A DNA stretch of 54,433 bases from Muribaculaceae bacterium (GTDB lineage: Bacteria > Bacteroidota > Bacteroidia > Bacteroidales > Muribaculaceae), in assembly GCA_014867205.1 (NCBI GenBank), contig WGUO01000023.1, forward strand, positions 1 to 54,433. The letters are read 5' to 3'. The translations under genes were made by a program, and so were the position numbers. The notes under the pieces are model-generated. The model was not told the DNA's origin. It worked only from the letters and a program-made list of their open reading frames with translations, and did no database searches. Shown here piece by piece: positions 8,478-17,432 of this stretch (the stretch's first letter is position 1; the number at the start of each line of letters is the position of its first letter).

Positions 8478-8485
8478 TAATTTTG
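8478..8485 (+). promoter_or_regulatory. -7 box of the TonB receptor operon
   Basis: TAATTTTG at 8478-8485 matches TAnnTTTG and lies 30 bp upstream of ATG 8516. There is no TTTG at the usual -33 position, consistent with dependence on the regulator whose putative sites lie just upstream. This box overlaps an in-frame TTG at 8483, which therefore cannot be the start codon. Confidence 0.5.
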
Positions 8486-8515
8486 CAGCGTAAAAAGGAA
8501 CTAACAGGTAGAAAT

Positions 8516-10579
8516 ATGGTAAACAAAGGTCTAATCTTATGTCTGGGGCTGATCTGGAGCGCGACTCAGTCGCGGGCTGCCGAACCGGGTGACAGCATCA
8601 CCTCTGAGCAGCTGGAGGAGGTAGTCGTTACAGGCACTTCCGCCCGCCAGCGGCTCGACAACCGCAGGCTCGGCTCCGAGCGTCTTGAGCTCTCTAAACT
8701 GACGCAGGTCCCGGCATTCGGCGGTGAGGCTGACATCATCAAGTCAATCACCCTGCTTCCGGGCGTGCGCAGCGAAGGCGAGGGGGGCGGCGGTTTCGAG
8801 GTCCGCGGCGGCAACGCCTATCAGAACCTCGTGCTGCTCGACGGAATGTCTCTATACAGTCCCTCACACGTCATGGGCATTTTCTCGACATTCAACGACG
8901 ATGCCCTCGGAAGCGCCACGCTGTACAAGGGCGCAGTTCCTCCGATGTTCGGCGAGGCTACCTCTTCGGTCCTCGAGACATCGCTCGCCCCTGGCGACAT
9001 GGAGAAATATCACGCCTCAGGCACCATCGGCATCCTCGCGGCGAAGATCCAGGCAGAGGGTCCCATCGTCAAGGACAAGTTCTCCTTTGCTGTCTCGGCC
9101 CGACGCTCTTATGTGGATGCATTCCTTAAATTAGTCCCTAAGTACCGCAGCACGGTAATAAACTTCTATGATATTACCGCGAAACTTCGTTTCCGTCCCT
9201 CGGCCAGCCACACGCTCGACGGCTCTTTCTTCATCTGTCACGACAACATGGCCATTGACAGACTGATGGGTATGTACTGGGGCAACCTGGGCGGCTCGCT
9301 AAACTGGGTGGCACGCGCCGGCGACAGGCTAACCTTTACCACCACTGCCGCCCTCACCCACTTCAGTCCGAAGATGGCAATGGATATAATGGACCAGGAC
9401 CAGACGATGTGGACCTATGTCCATAACTATTCCGTCAAGGAGAAGATCGGATGGCGTATCTCGGACCATCATGGTCTTGAGTTCGGACTACATTCGGAAC
9501 TCCTCAAGGTCAAGTCAGCGGAGTGGGCCCTCAACGGTACCCGCCAGAAGGAAATACGCTCACTCTGGAATAACTCGGCATGGGTCGATTACGCCGGCTC
9601 GTTCGGAAACAAGCTTGATGTCACCGCCGGTGTCAGGCTCAATGTCGCCTCCGTGCTGTCGCAGTCCAGATTCCATGAGTTTGTCAGCGTAAATCCTACG
9701 CCTGTTCAGTTCCGGGGCAAGTCCTACCTGAATGTCGAGCCTCGCGTGAGCCTCAAGTACAATATCAACGACCTGCATAACATCAAGGCCGGGTTCGGGG
9801 TCTCAAGCCAGAATCTACACGCCATTCGATCAAACACATCCTCCTTCCCGTTTGACCGCTATGCGCTTACGTCGGCAGACGTAAAGCCCGAGCGCGCCAT
9901 TCAGTACGGCATCGGATATAGCGGTATGACCGCAAACGGCGATTTCGACTGGTCGGTCGAGGGGTATTACCGCAATATCGACAATGTGTACGACTTCAAG
10001 GAGGGCAAAAGCACATTCTCCGATATCGCCCTCGAGAGCATCATCCTTGGCGGCAAGGGGCGCAGTTACGGCGCGGAGTTCATGTTCCGCAAGAACACGG
10101 GGCGTCTCACCGGCTGGGTGGCTTACTCGATCTCGCGCACAGAGACCAGGATACCGGGCATCAACAATGGCCGCTGGTATAACGCCACCAATGACCGCCG
10201 CCATGACTTCTCGATCACTGCCTTCTATCAGCTCACCGACCGCTGGAACCTATCCGGCTCCTGGATCTTCATGTCGGGCCAGCCACTTACGGCCCCCGAT
10301 GTCAAATATGAGGTCAGCGGCGTGACATGCTATTATTATTCCAAGAGAAACGGGTACATGACCCCGCCGACACACCGCCTTGACCTGTCGGCCAAGTACA
10401 CGCATGTCGGCAAGAAATTCACCTACGAGTGGTCGTTTGGCATATACAACACTTATTGCCGCTATAACCCGTTTGTCGTATTTTTCGAGGACGACCCTTC
10501 CAAGCCATCCGGAACACGCGCTGTGCTCCAGGCCATGTACGGTATCGTTCCCTCTGTTTCATATACTCTAAAATTCTGA
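8516..10579 (+). CDS. TonB-dependent outer-membrane receptor
   Basis: The protein has 687 residues from ATG 8516. A signal peptide covers residues 1-22 (LILCLGLIWSATQSRA). A TonB-box-like EEVVVTGTSA follows at about 32-41. A plug domain comes next (about 45-160, with ITLLPGVRSEG, then GGFEVRGGNAYQNLVLLDGM). The rest is a 22-strand-type barrel ending in the aromatic terminus VSYTLKF. Unlike SusC it lacks an N-terminal carboxypeptidase-like domain and is much shorter, so it is a receptor for a small ligand rather than a SusC-type glycan transporter. It is followed 4 bp later by a DUF4249 lipoprotein and then by a LytTR response regulator. Receptor and regulator appear to form a ligand-responsive uptake unit. 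Confidence 0.9.
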   Translation: MVNKGLILCLGLIWSATQSRAAEPGDSITSEQLEEVVVTGTSARQRLDNRRLGSERLELSKLTQVPAFGGEADIIKSITLLPGVRSEGEGGGGFEVRGGNAYQNLVLLDGMSLYSPSHVMGIFSTFNDDALGSATLYKGAVPPMFGEATSSVLETSLAPGDMEKYHASGTIGILAAKIQAEGPIVKDKFSFAVSARRSYVDAFLKLVPKYRSTVINFYDITAKLRFRPSASHTLDGSFFICHDNMAIDRLMGMYWGNLGGSLNWVARAGDRLTFTTTAALTHFSPKMAMDIMDQDQTMWTYVHNYSVKEKIGWRISDHHGLEFGLHSELLKVKSAEWALNGTRQKEIRSLWNNSAWVDYAGSFGNKLDVTAGVRLNVASVLSQSRFHEFVSVNPTPVQFRGKSYLNVEPRVSLKYNINDLHNIKAGFGVSSQNLHAIRSNTSSFPFDRYALTSADVKPERAIQYGIGYSGMTANGDFDWSVEGYYRNIDNVYDFKEGKSTFSDIALESIILGGKGRSYGAEFMFRKNTGRLTGWVAYSISRTETRIPGINNGRWYNATNDRRHDFSITAFYQLTDRWNLSGSWIFMSGQPLTAPDVKYEVSGVTCYYYSKRNGYMTPPTHRLDLSAKYTHVGKKFTYEWSFGIYNTYCRYNPFVVFFEDDPSKPSGTRAVLQAMYGIVPSVSYTLKF

Positions 10580-10583
10580 CAGC

Positions 10584-11390
10584 ATGAGACCCATATTCAT
10601 ATTATCAGCAATCTGCATGATACTCACACTCTCGTCGTGCGAGAAGGAACTTGACTTCAAGTACCATGACATAGACCCTCTGACCGTTATCGAGGCCGAG
10701 CTCACACCCGACGGGGCCAAGGTCGGAATAACATATACCACTCCGATGGATGAGCCGATGGACCTGACACGTCTCACTGATGCGGTCGTGACGCTTACCG
10801 ACCTGACCGACGGCTCAGTCCATGACCTGTCTCCCGACGCAGAGGGCTATTATCGCGACCTGACTCCCGGCATACCGGGCCATGAGTACAGCCTGGTTGT
10901 CGAGCGTGCCGGCTGCCGCTACGAGGCACATGCCACCATGTTCGCCCCGACCGAGATGGTAAGCCTTGAGTTCAACTGGATCAAGATGCCCTATGACTAC
11001 GTGGCCGTCCTTCAGGGCAAGTTCCGCGACAATCCTGAAGATCCCGGCGAGTGCTACTGGATCAGACTTTACAGAAACGGCGAGATATACCGGTGGGCGG
11101 AGATGAATGACATGAGTGCCGCTGACGGGATATGCACATTCTTTACTATGACAAGCCGCAAGGACACCGATGAAGAGGAGGAGAAGGATGTCCTGGTCGA
11201 CGGAGACACGATGACCTGCGTGGTGACACCCGTCTCACGCGATATGATGGAATATCTCGAGGCTCTCTCTAACGACAGCAACGGCCCTGCTATGTTCAGC
11301 GGCGACCAGTGCCTCGGATATTTCATGGCTTCCTCTCCGGCCAGCCGTTCAGTTGTGTTCCACCCCGATGATATTCCGGAATATAAATAA
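10584..11390 (+). CDS. DUF4249 lipoprotein
   Basis: This 268-residue protein has a lipoprotein signal ending LTLSSC (Cys19). It has the usual DUF4249 plan: an Ig-like first half (VIEAELTPDGAKVGITYT ... VVTLTDLTDGSVHDL ... YSLVVERAGCRYEA) and a second beta-domain. DUF4249 proteins in Bacteroidetes are typically encoded directly after TonB-dependent receptors, as here (4-bp gap). They are presumed surface-exposed partners of the receptor, functionally analogous to a SusD lid. That role is inferred from context. An acidic run (TDEEEEKD) near residue 196 might bind a cation. Confidence 0.8.
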   Translation: MRPIFILSAICMILTLSSCEKELDFKYHDIDPLTVIEAELTPDGAKVGITYTTPMDEPMDLTRLTDAVVTLTDLTDGSVHDLSPDAEGYYRDLTPGIPGHEYSLVVERAGCRYEAHATMFAPTEMVSLEFNWIKMPYDYVAVLQGKFRDNPEDPGECYWIRLYRNGEIYRWAEMNDMSAADGICTFFTMTSRKDTDEEEEKDVLVDGDTMTCVVTPVSRDMMEYLEALSNDSNGPAMFSGDQCLGYFMASSPASRSVVFHPDDIPEYK

Positions 11391-11398
11391 TCCTTATC

Positions 11399-12106
11399 AT
11401 GAGATGTATAATCATTGATGACGAGCCGATTGCACGCAAAGGCATGAAACGCCTCGTTGAGAGCCGGCATGAGCTGGAGCTTGTCGGCTCGTTTGACGGC
11501 GCGGAAGCCGCCCGCGGGTTTCTTGACAGCGATTCAACCGACCTGATTTTCCTTGACATAGAGATGCCGGGCGTCAACGGTCTTGAGTTCGCACGCAGCA
11601 TCCCGCGCGACTGCATGGTCATCTTTACGACTGCCTATTCAGAATATGCGATTGACAGTTACGAGGTAGAGGCACTTGACTATCTGGTAAAGCCGATTGA
11701 CCCGGCCCGCTTCAACCGTGCGGTCGACAAGGCTATATCCTACCATGCGCTGCTGGCATCGGCCGCCATGAGTGAACCTGCCATAAGCACGCCCGACCAT
11801 ATTATTGTTAAGGCAGACCGGAAGTATGTCCGAATCAGTCTGGACGACATTATCTATGTAGAGGGACTCAAGGATTATGTCATAATCCACATGCCCGACC
11901 GACGCGTGGTGACTCGCATGACCGTCAAGGGTATCGAGGAATTGCTCCCGGCGTCGAGATTCATCCGTGTCAATAAATCCTATATCGTCAGTCTGAGCTG
12001 CATCGATTCCTTCGACAGCAATGACGTGTATGTCGGCGAGACGGAGATCTCGATCGGTGCCTCCTACCGCGACTCTGTCCTTGCCACTCTCCTCGGGCAT
12101 ACTTGA
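11399..12106 (+). CDS. LytTR-family response regulator
   Basis: This 235-residue protein has an N-terminal receiver domain: acidic pocket IIDDEP at 5-10, phospho-acceptor Asp53 in FLDIEMP, conserved TTAYSEYA, and Lys in YLVKPID near 100. The C-terminal LytTR DNA-binding domain (about 135-232) contains IIYVEGLKDYVIIH and FIRVNKSYIV. The gene is third in the TonB receptor operon (8 bp after DUF4249). The cognate LytS-type kinase is encoded divergently 3 kb upstream. The two pairs of 21-bp-spaced repeats between kinase and receptor genes fit the spacing LytTR proteins recognise, so the regulator probably controls both transcripts. Confidence 0.93.
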   Translation: MRCIIIDDEPIARKGMKRLVESRHELELVGSFDGAEAARGFLDSDSTDLIFLDIEMPGVNGLEFARSIPRDCMVIFTTAYSEYAIDSYEVEALDYLVKPIDPARFNRAVDKAISYHALLASAAMSEPAISTPDHIIVKADRKYVRISLDDIIYVEGLKDYVIIHMPDRRVVTRMTVKGIEELLPASRFIRVNKSYIVSLSCIDSFDSNDVYVGETEISIGASYRDSVLATLLGHT

Positions 12107-12172
12107 CCTATGGGGTTCTGAAAATAATAACCCGTTGTCAGATGTTATTATAATGAGAAGTATTATTAGGAT

Positions 12173-12952
12173 ATGACTGGACTTACCGTAGGGTTATTGT
12201 TGCCTTTCTTAGGCACGACCTTAGGCGCGGGGTGCGTCTTTCTGATGAGGAGGGAGATGCCGGAGATGCTGCGCAAGGCACTGACCGGATTTGCCGCCGG
12301 CGTGATGGTGGCCGCATCGGTGTGGTCGCTGCTGATTCCCTCTATGGAGATGACGGGCAGCGAGGGAATCATGAGTGTCGTGCCGGCTTTGGCAGGTTTC
12401 CTGCTCGGCATCCTTTTCCTGTTGCTGCTTGATGTTGTAGTGCCTCACCAGCACATAGACGAACTCGGCAGCGAAGGGCCGAAGAGCCGCCTGTCGCGCA
12501 CATCGAAACTGGTGTTTGCCGTCACGCTTCACAATATTCCCGAAGGCATGGCAGTCGGCGTCGCTCTGGCCGCCGCTCTTGAGAACAATGCCTATCTGCC
12601 GATGGCCTCGGCACTTGCACTCTCCGTCGGCATCGCAATACAGAACTTTCCCGAAGGGGCGATCGTCTCCATGCCGTTACGGGCCGAAGGACACTCGCGA
12701 TGGCGTGCCTTCGGCATAGGCACATTCAGTGGTGCCGTTGAGCCGGTGGCCGCCATAATCACTATATTGCTGGCCTCGACGGTGATGCCTGTTCTCCCCT
12801 ATCTGCTGTCGTTCGCCGCCGGGGCGATGCTCTATGTCGTGGTCGAGGAGCTGATACCGGAGACACAGAGCGGAGCCCACTCAAATCTCGGCACGCTCGG
12901 CTTTGCCGCCGGCTTCGCACTGATGATGGTCCTCGACGTCCTGCTCGGCTAA
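12173..12952 (+). CDS. ZIP-family divalent metal transporter
   Basis: This 259-residue membrane protein has about eight hydrophobic helices. It carries both ZIP signature motifs: HNIPEGMAVGVALAA in TM4 (about 121-135) and NFPEGAIVSMPL in TM5 (about 158-169). The His/Glu residues of these motifs line the metal path in ZIP proteins. The size and motifs resemble ZupT-like or GufA-like transporters that import zinc and other divalent metals. A short histidine-containing loop (VVPHQHIDE) precedes TM4. It lies 66 bp after the LytTR gene with no clear promoter, so partial cotranscription with the two-component locus is possible. Followed by a strong bidirectional terminator. Confidence 0.9.
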   Translation: MTGLTVGLLLPFLGTTLGAGCVFLMRREMPEMLRKALTGFAAGVMVAASVWSLLIPSMEMTGSEGIMSVVPALAGFLLGILFLLLLDVVVPHQHIDELGSEGPKSRLSRTSKLVFAVTLHNIPEGMAVGVALAAALENNAYLPMASALALSVGIAIQNFPEGAIVSMPLRAEGHSRWRAFGIGTFSGAVEPVAAIITILLASTVMPVLPYLLSFAAGAMLYVVVEELIPETQSGAHSNLGTLGFAAGFALMMVLDVLLG

Positions 12953-12960
12953 TCCCCAAT

Positions 12961-13024
12961 CACCTAACACCTCATACCCAACACCTAATCGCCTAAAAAA
13001 TAATCTTTAATCTCTAATCTTTAG
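12961..13024. repeat. Low-complexity CACCTAACACC / TAATCTTTAATCTC tract
   Basis: The stretch after the ZIP gene consists of short degenerate repeats: CACCTAACACC, ACACCTAATCGCC, then TAATCTTTAATCTCTAATC. Similar strings occur at 17890-17932 (reverse orientation, GGTGTTAGGTG) and 24755-24835. They look like a dispersed intergenic low-complexity element. No coding or structural role is evident. Confidence 0.5.
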
Positions 13025-13028
13025 TAAG

Positions 13029-13066
13029 AAGGCAGCCTTGCGAGATTGCTCCCGCAAGGCTGCCTT
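13029..13066. terminator. Bidirectional intrinsic terminator
   Basis: AAGGCAGCCTTGCG (13029-13042) and CGCAAGGCTGCCTT (13053-13066) form a perfect 14-bp stem with a 10-nt loop, extended by TT on the plus side. It separates the plus-strand ZIP gene from the minus-strand Fn3-like lipoprotein gene and can serve both. Confidence 0.8.
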
Positions 13067-13096
13067 TTAGTTATTTGTATGATTGCAATTAATCTT

Positions 13097-14740
13097 TCAT
13101 TGCAGTCGGATATTTCTTACGACTGCCTGATCATCTCCGGTTGATACCGAACCATCTTTCGTATATTCTACAGTAATAGTTGTAGTTCCGCTGCCGTTGA
13201 ACCTCAATGAAATCTGTTGGTCTACACTACCACTGTAAAATGGAGACTCATATCCGGGCCCCTTGATTCTCACACCATCAATATTATTTTCTGAACTGAC
13301 TTGAAGGTCGAAAGTAATATGCTGGCCGGCTGTATGATCAACTTCTATATAAAGGATAGATACTGATGAGTTTATACCTCTATTGCCTGAATACCAAGCA
13401 CCTTCATATTGATACCAGGGATAAGTTCCTGAGGAAGTGACATTGATATTGTCATCCGGCTCATCTCCGGAACCACCTTTCTCGGTGGTGAAATGCTGCA
13501 TCGATCCGTAGATATAGAATTCCTCATCGTCAAATTCTCCGAGATCAATAAACGCGCGCACGTAGTACACTGTCTCCGGATCCAGACCCCTGATAACCGA
13601 GCTGAATGTCTTTTCAGTTACATCTGTCTCGATGTAATAAACCTCGGCATTCGGATTAGAGCGACGGTCTTCCCATTTCACAGCCGTCTTCATGTCGAAC
13701 TCCGACGCGTTGGTGTAAACCTTGGAGATCATGAAGCCACCATCCACCTCGTTAAGGCCTATCAGTGAGAACGGAAGTGATGCGTTCAGTGTGGCCGAAC
13801 TTGATGTCACATCGGTCGGATTCTCCGTGAGTACTGTGATCTCACCTGCACCCTTTGTGGTAAGCGACTTCACCTCTGCACTGTAGAAATACTTGCCGTT
13901 CCATGAGAAGAACGAGCGATACCAGTAGGTTGTACCGGGCTTAAGGTCATCCACTACGCAATTTATGTGTCCGTTAAGGTTCTCCTTGGTAGTAACCTCT
14001 TCGGGCTCATCCATATCGTCCTCAGTCTCGAAGTGGCTTACAACCCACTGCTCGTAATATTCATACGTCAGGGTCTCGGCCGAGTTCATACGCGGATCAT
14101 CAGTATATACGAAACCATACTCCTGGTCCTCGTTGACATCCTGAAGCATGCCGACGTTGCAGCCACCGTTCATCTTACCGGATACGGCAAATACGTCAGA
14201 CGGCTCGGCTGTTGCCAGTGTAATCTCGGGAGAGGGATCGAGTGTAGTGAAATACTCTACCTTTGAATAGTTTATATTCTGGCCAATTGCCACATACGCG
14301 CGGTAATAATACCTTGTTGCCGGCTTGAGGCGTATCAGCTGTTTCTCAAACCTTCCGTCAGCAGTCGAGCTCGTGATCTGCGATGCTATACACTCGAACT
14401 CAACCTTGTCATAACGGTCATTCTTGCCACCATAGGTAAGCTTGCTGTCATAATTGAACTCGGGGTCTACAACGGCCTCCATGAACACGATGCCATATGT
14501 ATGGTCACTTGTGATCTTCGGGAAATCGACAGTTCCAAGCAGTACACAGCTTGTGTATGTGATGTCACGCGTGGAACCGATTGTGATCAGGTTGCCGTCC
14601 AAATTGCCGTAGCCACCTGAGGTGTTGCTGTTTCCACCTCCGTTTTCGCCACCATTGCCGGGTTCATCCTTCGAACAGCCTGCCAGGCCCAGTGCGAGCG
14701 CAAGCAAGATGGCAGGGATTGCCTTTAGTAAAAATTTCAT
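13097..14740 (-). CDS. Lipoprotein with three fibronectin III-like repeats
   Basis: The protein has 547 residues from ATG 14738-14740. A GTG 27 codons upstream is rejected because the signal peptide starts at this ATG. The lipoprotein signal ends LGLAGC and is followed by a Gly/Asn linker. Three Fn3-like modules are recognisable by their last strands (LKPATRYYYRAYV, LKPGTTYWYRSFF, LDPETVYYVRAFI), each followed by a FTT or LTT linker. The last ~110 residues form a separate beta-sandwich-like domain, carbohydrate-binding in general look but not assigned. Probably surface exposed. It stands alone with its own promoter; function unknown. Confidence 0.82.
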   Translation of the reverse strand: MKFLLKAIPAILLALALGLAGCSKDEPGNGGENGGGNSNTSGGYGNLDGNLITIGSTRDITYTSCVLLGTVDFPKITSDHTYGIVFMEAVVDPEFNYDSKLTYGGKNDRYDKVEFECIASQITSSTADGRFEKQLIRLKPATRYYYRAYVAIGQNINYSKVEYFTTLDPSPEITLATAEPSDVFAVSGKMNGGCNVGMLQDVNEDQEYGFVYTDDPRMNSAETLTYEYYEQWVVSHFETEDDMDEPEEVTTKENLNGHINCVVDDLKPGTTYWYRSFFSWNGKYFYSAEVKSLTTKGAGEITVLTENPTDVTSSSATLNASLPFSLIGLNEVDGGFMISKVYTNASEFDMKTAVKWEDRRSNPNAEVYYIETDVTEKTFSSVIRGLDPETVYYVRAFIDLGEFDDEEFYIYGSMQHFTTEKGGSGDEPDDNINVTSSGTYPWYQYEGAWYSGNRGINSSVSILYIEVDHTAGQHITFDLQVSSENNIDGVRIKGPGYESPFYSGSVDQQISLRFNGSGTTTITVEYTKDGSVSTGDDQAVVRNIRLQ

Positions 14741-14840
14741 AGTTCTGAAAAAAATTAGTTGATATTGATTTGTGTTAACGCAATTATAATTTGAATGATG
14801 AATGCCAGGGCTTGCGGCCACATAACATAATCATATTTTG

Positions 14841-14872
14841 CAAAAATATATAAAATTTCTTAAACTTACAAT
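14841..14872 (-). promoter_or_regulatory. Promoter of the Fn3-like lipoprotein gene
   Basis: On the minus strand a -33-like ATTG (14872-14869), a 20-bp spacer and a perfect -7 box TATTTTTG (14848-14841) are present. This gives a leader of roughly 95 nt before ATG 14740. The surrounding 14741-15022 region is otherwise AT-rich and holds no gene. Confidence 0.55.
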
Positions 14873-15022
14873 TTTTACTGATTTTTTGTTAATTTTTGTC
14901 AATTCGCAGGATTCTCATTACTCTGAGGCCGTTACAGAGCCTGACGCTTGATAACACCATTCCACATACAACAAGCCGATTGCATGTCTCGTTACTGTCA
15001 TATCACACCCATACCCGTTGCC

Positions 15023-15550
15023 ATGAATGTAGAGGAAATACTGTCACAGAAAATCAATATGCCACTGCTGAGGGATGTCGCCGCTTGGGCATCAGGCACT
15101 CGGGAGAATCTCGGCAGGCTCTGGAAAATGGCTCATTCCGCCGACCGCCGGGCGAGTGTAAACGCTCTATGGGTCCTGACCCATCTCGCCGAAACGGATG
15201 CCCGCTGGTTCTCTTCCATACGCGACAGCATGATCGACATGCTGCTCCATGAGTCTGATCCGTCACATAAACGGATGCTTCTGCAGATTCTCAGGAAGCA
15301 GGAGTACGGAGCCGATGATATCCGCACCGATTTTCTCGACTTCTGCATGTCCAAGATCAATTCCGAGTGCGAGCCATATGCCGTCAGATGCTTCAGCATT
15401 TACGCTGCGTTCAGGATGTGCCGCCATTACCCCGAGCTTATCGACGAACTTGACGCCCACCTCGACATGATGACTTTTCAGCCCCTTTCACCCGGACTGA
15501 AAAGCGCCCTGCGCCAGACCAAAGCCAGAATCAAGAAGTTGCGGAAATGA
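15023..15550 (+). CDS. Small alpha-helical (HEAT-like) hypothetical protein
   Basis: The protein has 175 residues from ATG 15023. Upstream in-frame starts exist (TTG 14948), but conserved-looking sequence begins at MNVEEILSQKINMPLLRDVAAW. The whole protein is predicted helical, with repeated helix pairs such as RASVNALWVLTHLAE, IDMLLHESDPSHKRMLLQIL and EPYAVRCFSIYAAFRMC. This suggests HEAT or Armadillo-like repeats and a scaffolding or binding role. No signal peptide, so cytoplasmic. I do not recognise a named family beyond similarity to short helical-repeat proteins of Bacteroidales. It is transcribed alone and ends at a very strong terminator. Confidence 0.65.
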   Translation: MNVEEILSQKINMPLLRDVAAWASGTRENLGRLWKMAHSADRRASVNALWVLTHLAETDARWFSSIRDSMIDMLLHESDPSHKRMLLQILRKQEYGADDIRTDFLDFCMSKINSECEPYAVRCFSIYAAFRMCRHYPELIDELDAHLDMMTFQPLSPGLKSALRQTKARIKKLRK

Positions 15551-15579
15551 ATTCCACCGTCAGTCTGACTTACAGATAA

Positions 15580-15630
15580 GACAAGACAGGGGCGATGTCT
15601 CGTGAGTCGAGACATCGCCCCTGTCTTGTC
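15580..15630. terminator. Bidirectional terminator with 22-bp perfect stem
   Basis: Positions 15580-15601 and 15609-15630 are perfectly complementary (22 bp) around a 7-nt loop. It lies between the convergent helical-repeat gene and the secreted-protein gene. The stem is unusually long for an intrinsic terminator and no long T-run follows. Confidence 0.75.
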
Positions 15631-15643
15631 TATTGTTTATCCG

Positions 15644-17428
15644 TTATTCTGCCGGGGTGATTCCGGGGCCGCGGAGCTGGGTCATCTCTCCGGTACCGCC
15701 GTCAACCTTATAGAGATAAAGTTCTGACGTTATCTCTCCATCGTATCCGAAAATCATTATCACATAGTCGCCCCAGTTGCCTGTGCTGGTGTAGCTCTTT
15801 GCGAAAGGAAGCATTCTGGTCAAGGTTCCCTGACGGAGTGTGAGCCACTCGCCCTGGACATCGACATAACGCTGCATGAACTCCTCGTCTGAGCAGTCGA
15901 GTTTTGCGTAGGCGTTATCGGCCGGGAGATGCTCGAATACATATTTCTTTTCCTGGTCGGAGGGTGTCACCGTCACCTCGAGATAGTGTGTGTACATCTG
16001 GCTGTCGTCGAAATTGCCTGGCTCCACCTCGAATGTAAGGTCACCGGACACTTCGCTCTGTGTCTGGAGTGTCACCTTCTTGATGGCGGTGGTGCGTGTT
16101 CCTACCTCGTCCACGCCAAAGATCAGGGCGGTGTATTCTGTGCCAACCTGCATATATGCGCCGTCGATCATGTCATCGTGGGTATTGAGGGTACTGGAGC
16201 CTGAATGTACCATCTTCGAGTCGGTCCACGAGAGAGTGTTCAGAGCGTTGATCCAATACACCGAGTTGGCGACATACATCTCCGCCGCGTTCTCCTCCTC
16301 GCCGAGTTTCGACGACTCAACGAATAAGGTGGTCCAGCGCGTTGTCTCGTTCGAGGGCACTACCTCGACCTGCATCTCCGATGCGGAGAGTTGTGTCACG
16401 CTGGTCTCAAAGGTGCAGTCATCAGTCACCTCCGCCATCGGTATCTCGAAAACCTCGACCGTTGCGTCAGTGGTAGCCACGCCATACTCGCAGCCAAACA
16501 CCACTGCTACCCATGAGTCGCCGGTCCGACGGTTGGTGTACGTGCGTTCTCCATGCACACGGTATGTCACGTCGTCCCAGGACATTCCGTATCTGTAGAC
16601 CATCTGCTCAAGATTCGACAGCGAGACTCCGACAAGATACTGAAGCCCATTCTCCGCCACTTCCTCGGGAGAGTAGAGCTGTATCGAGAACGGTATGTCT
16701 GAGCCTCCTATCGCATCGGCCTTGACGGTGAGTGTCGTGGAGGTCATATCGGCGGTGACGTCAAACCGCACGCCCTCGTCGACAAGCTGCTTGCAGTTGA
16801 AGCGGATCAGCTTAGGCTCGGATGTAAGGACCACATCATTGCCTTCGGCATATCCCGTGTAAACGACAAGCGCGATCTCCTCTCCGGCGGGGATGGTCTC
16901 CGACGGGAACCAGTCAAGCATCTGTGAACCATGGAAGAACATCTCGTCAGGATCAAACGAGTCGAGCGGCCTGCCGTAGGAGCCGGCCACATCCTGCAGG
17001 AACTCGAGATCGGCGTCGAACAGTTTCTGTGCCCAGACGGACTCATCGTACGAGGCCAGCTGGCTTACAGGCACACCATGGAACCGGTACATCTCATCAT
17101 CATCTGGCGATGTGACGCTGAGGGTGGCGCACATGTGGTGCGGGATTACCTCGACCGTAACGGGATTGTCCGGACGGCCTGCGGTATATTCCATGCCTTG
17201 CACGTCATCGATGTCGAATGTGGCGACATTGCCGTTCTTGAAGTTAGCCTTCATCTGGCTGAAGCCGTTGCCCGACGCATCTTTCTCGTAACTGATGTTG
17301 TCGAGTTCGTCTATGTTGATTGAATGTGTGAGAATACCGCTGCGGAAGATGTTTATCTTGTCTGATGCGGCGTATATCATACCGGCGGCTGCCACAGCGA
17401 GGCCGCAGATTGCTAATGTTTTCCTCAT
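15644..17428 (-). CDS. Large secreted protein of unknown function
   Basis: This 594-residue protein has a signal peptide (residues 1-21, cleavage near IYA-ASD). Its first ~80 residues match the N-terminal module often seen in exported Bacteroidales proteins (INIFRSGILTHSINIDELDNI ... VATFDIDDVQGMEY). After that come several beta-rich Fn3- or Ig-like segments: VTVEVIPHHMCATLSVTSP, FDVTADMTSTTLTVKA, TFETSVTQLSASEMQVEVVP, LTFEVEPGNF. It shows no catalytic motif. The gene starts 4 bp after the stop of a 150-residue protein bearing a C-terminal sorting-like domain, so the two are cotranscribed. Confidence 0.75.
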   Translation of the reverse strand: MRKTLAICGLAVAAAGMIYAASDKINIFRSGILTHSINIDELDNISYEKDASGNGFSQMKANFKNGNVATFDIDDVQGMEYTAGRPDNPVTVEVIPHHMCATLSVTSPDDDEMYRFHGVPVSQLASYDESVWAQKLFDADLEFLQDVAGSYGRPLDSFDPDEMFFHGSQMLDWFPSETIPAGEEIALVVYTGYAEGNDVVLTSEPKLIRFNCKQLVDEGVRFDVTADMTSTTLTVKADAIGGSDIPFSIQLYSPEEVAENGLQYLVGVSLSNLEQMVYRYGMSWDDVTYRVHGERTYTNRRTGDSWVAVVFGCEYGVATTDATVEVFEIPMAEVTDDCTFETSVTQLSASEMQVEVVPSNETTRWTTLFVESSKLGEEENAAEMYVANSVYWINALNTLSWTDSKMVHSGSSTLNTHDDMIDGAYMQVGTEYTALIFGVDEVGTRTTAIKKVTLQTQSEVSGDLTFEVEPGNFDDSQMYTHYLEVTVTPSDQEKKYVFEHLPADNAYAKLDCSDEEFMQRYVDVQGEWLTLRQGTLTRMLPFAKSYTSTGNWGDYVIMIFGYDGEITSELYLYKVDGGTGEMTQLRGPGITPAE

Positions 17429-17432
17429 GGCC

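Noticed and set aside
14741..14821. GTG start extending the Fn3-like lipoprotein
   Set aside because: A standard lipoprotein signal peptide begins exactly at ATG 14740; the extension would bury it.
15023..15550. AlkD-type DNA glycosylase reading of the helical-repeat protein
   Set aside because: Too short and lacking recognisable catalytic residues; only general HEAT-like helical character is supported.
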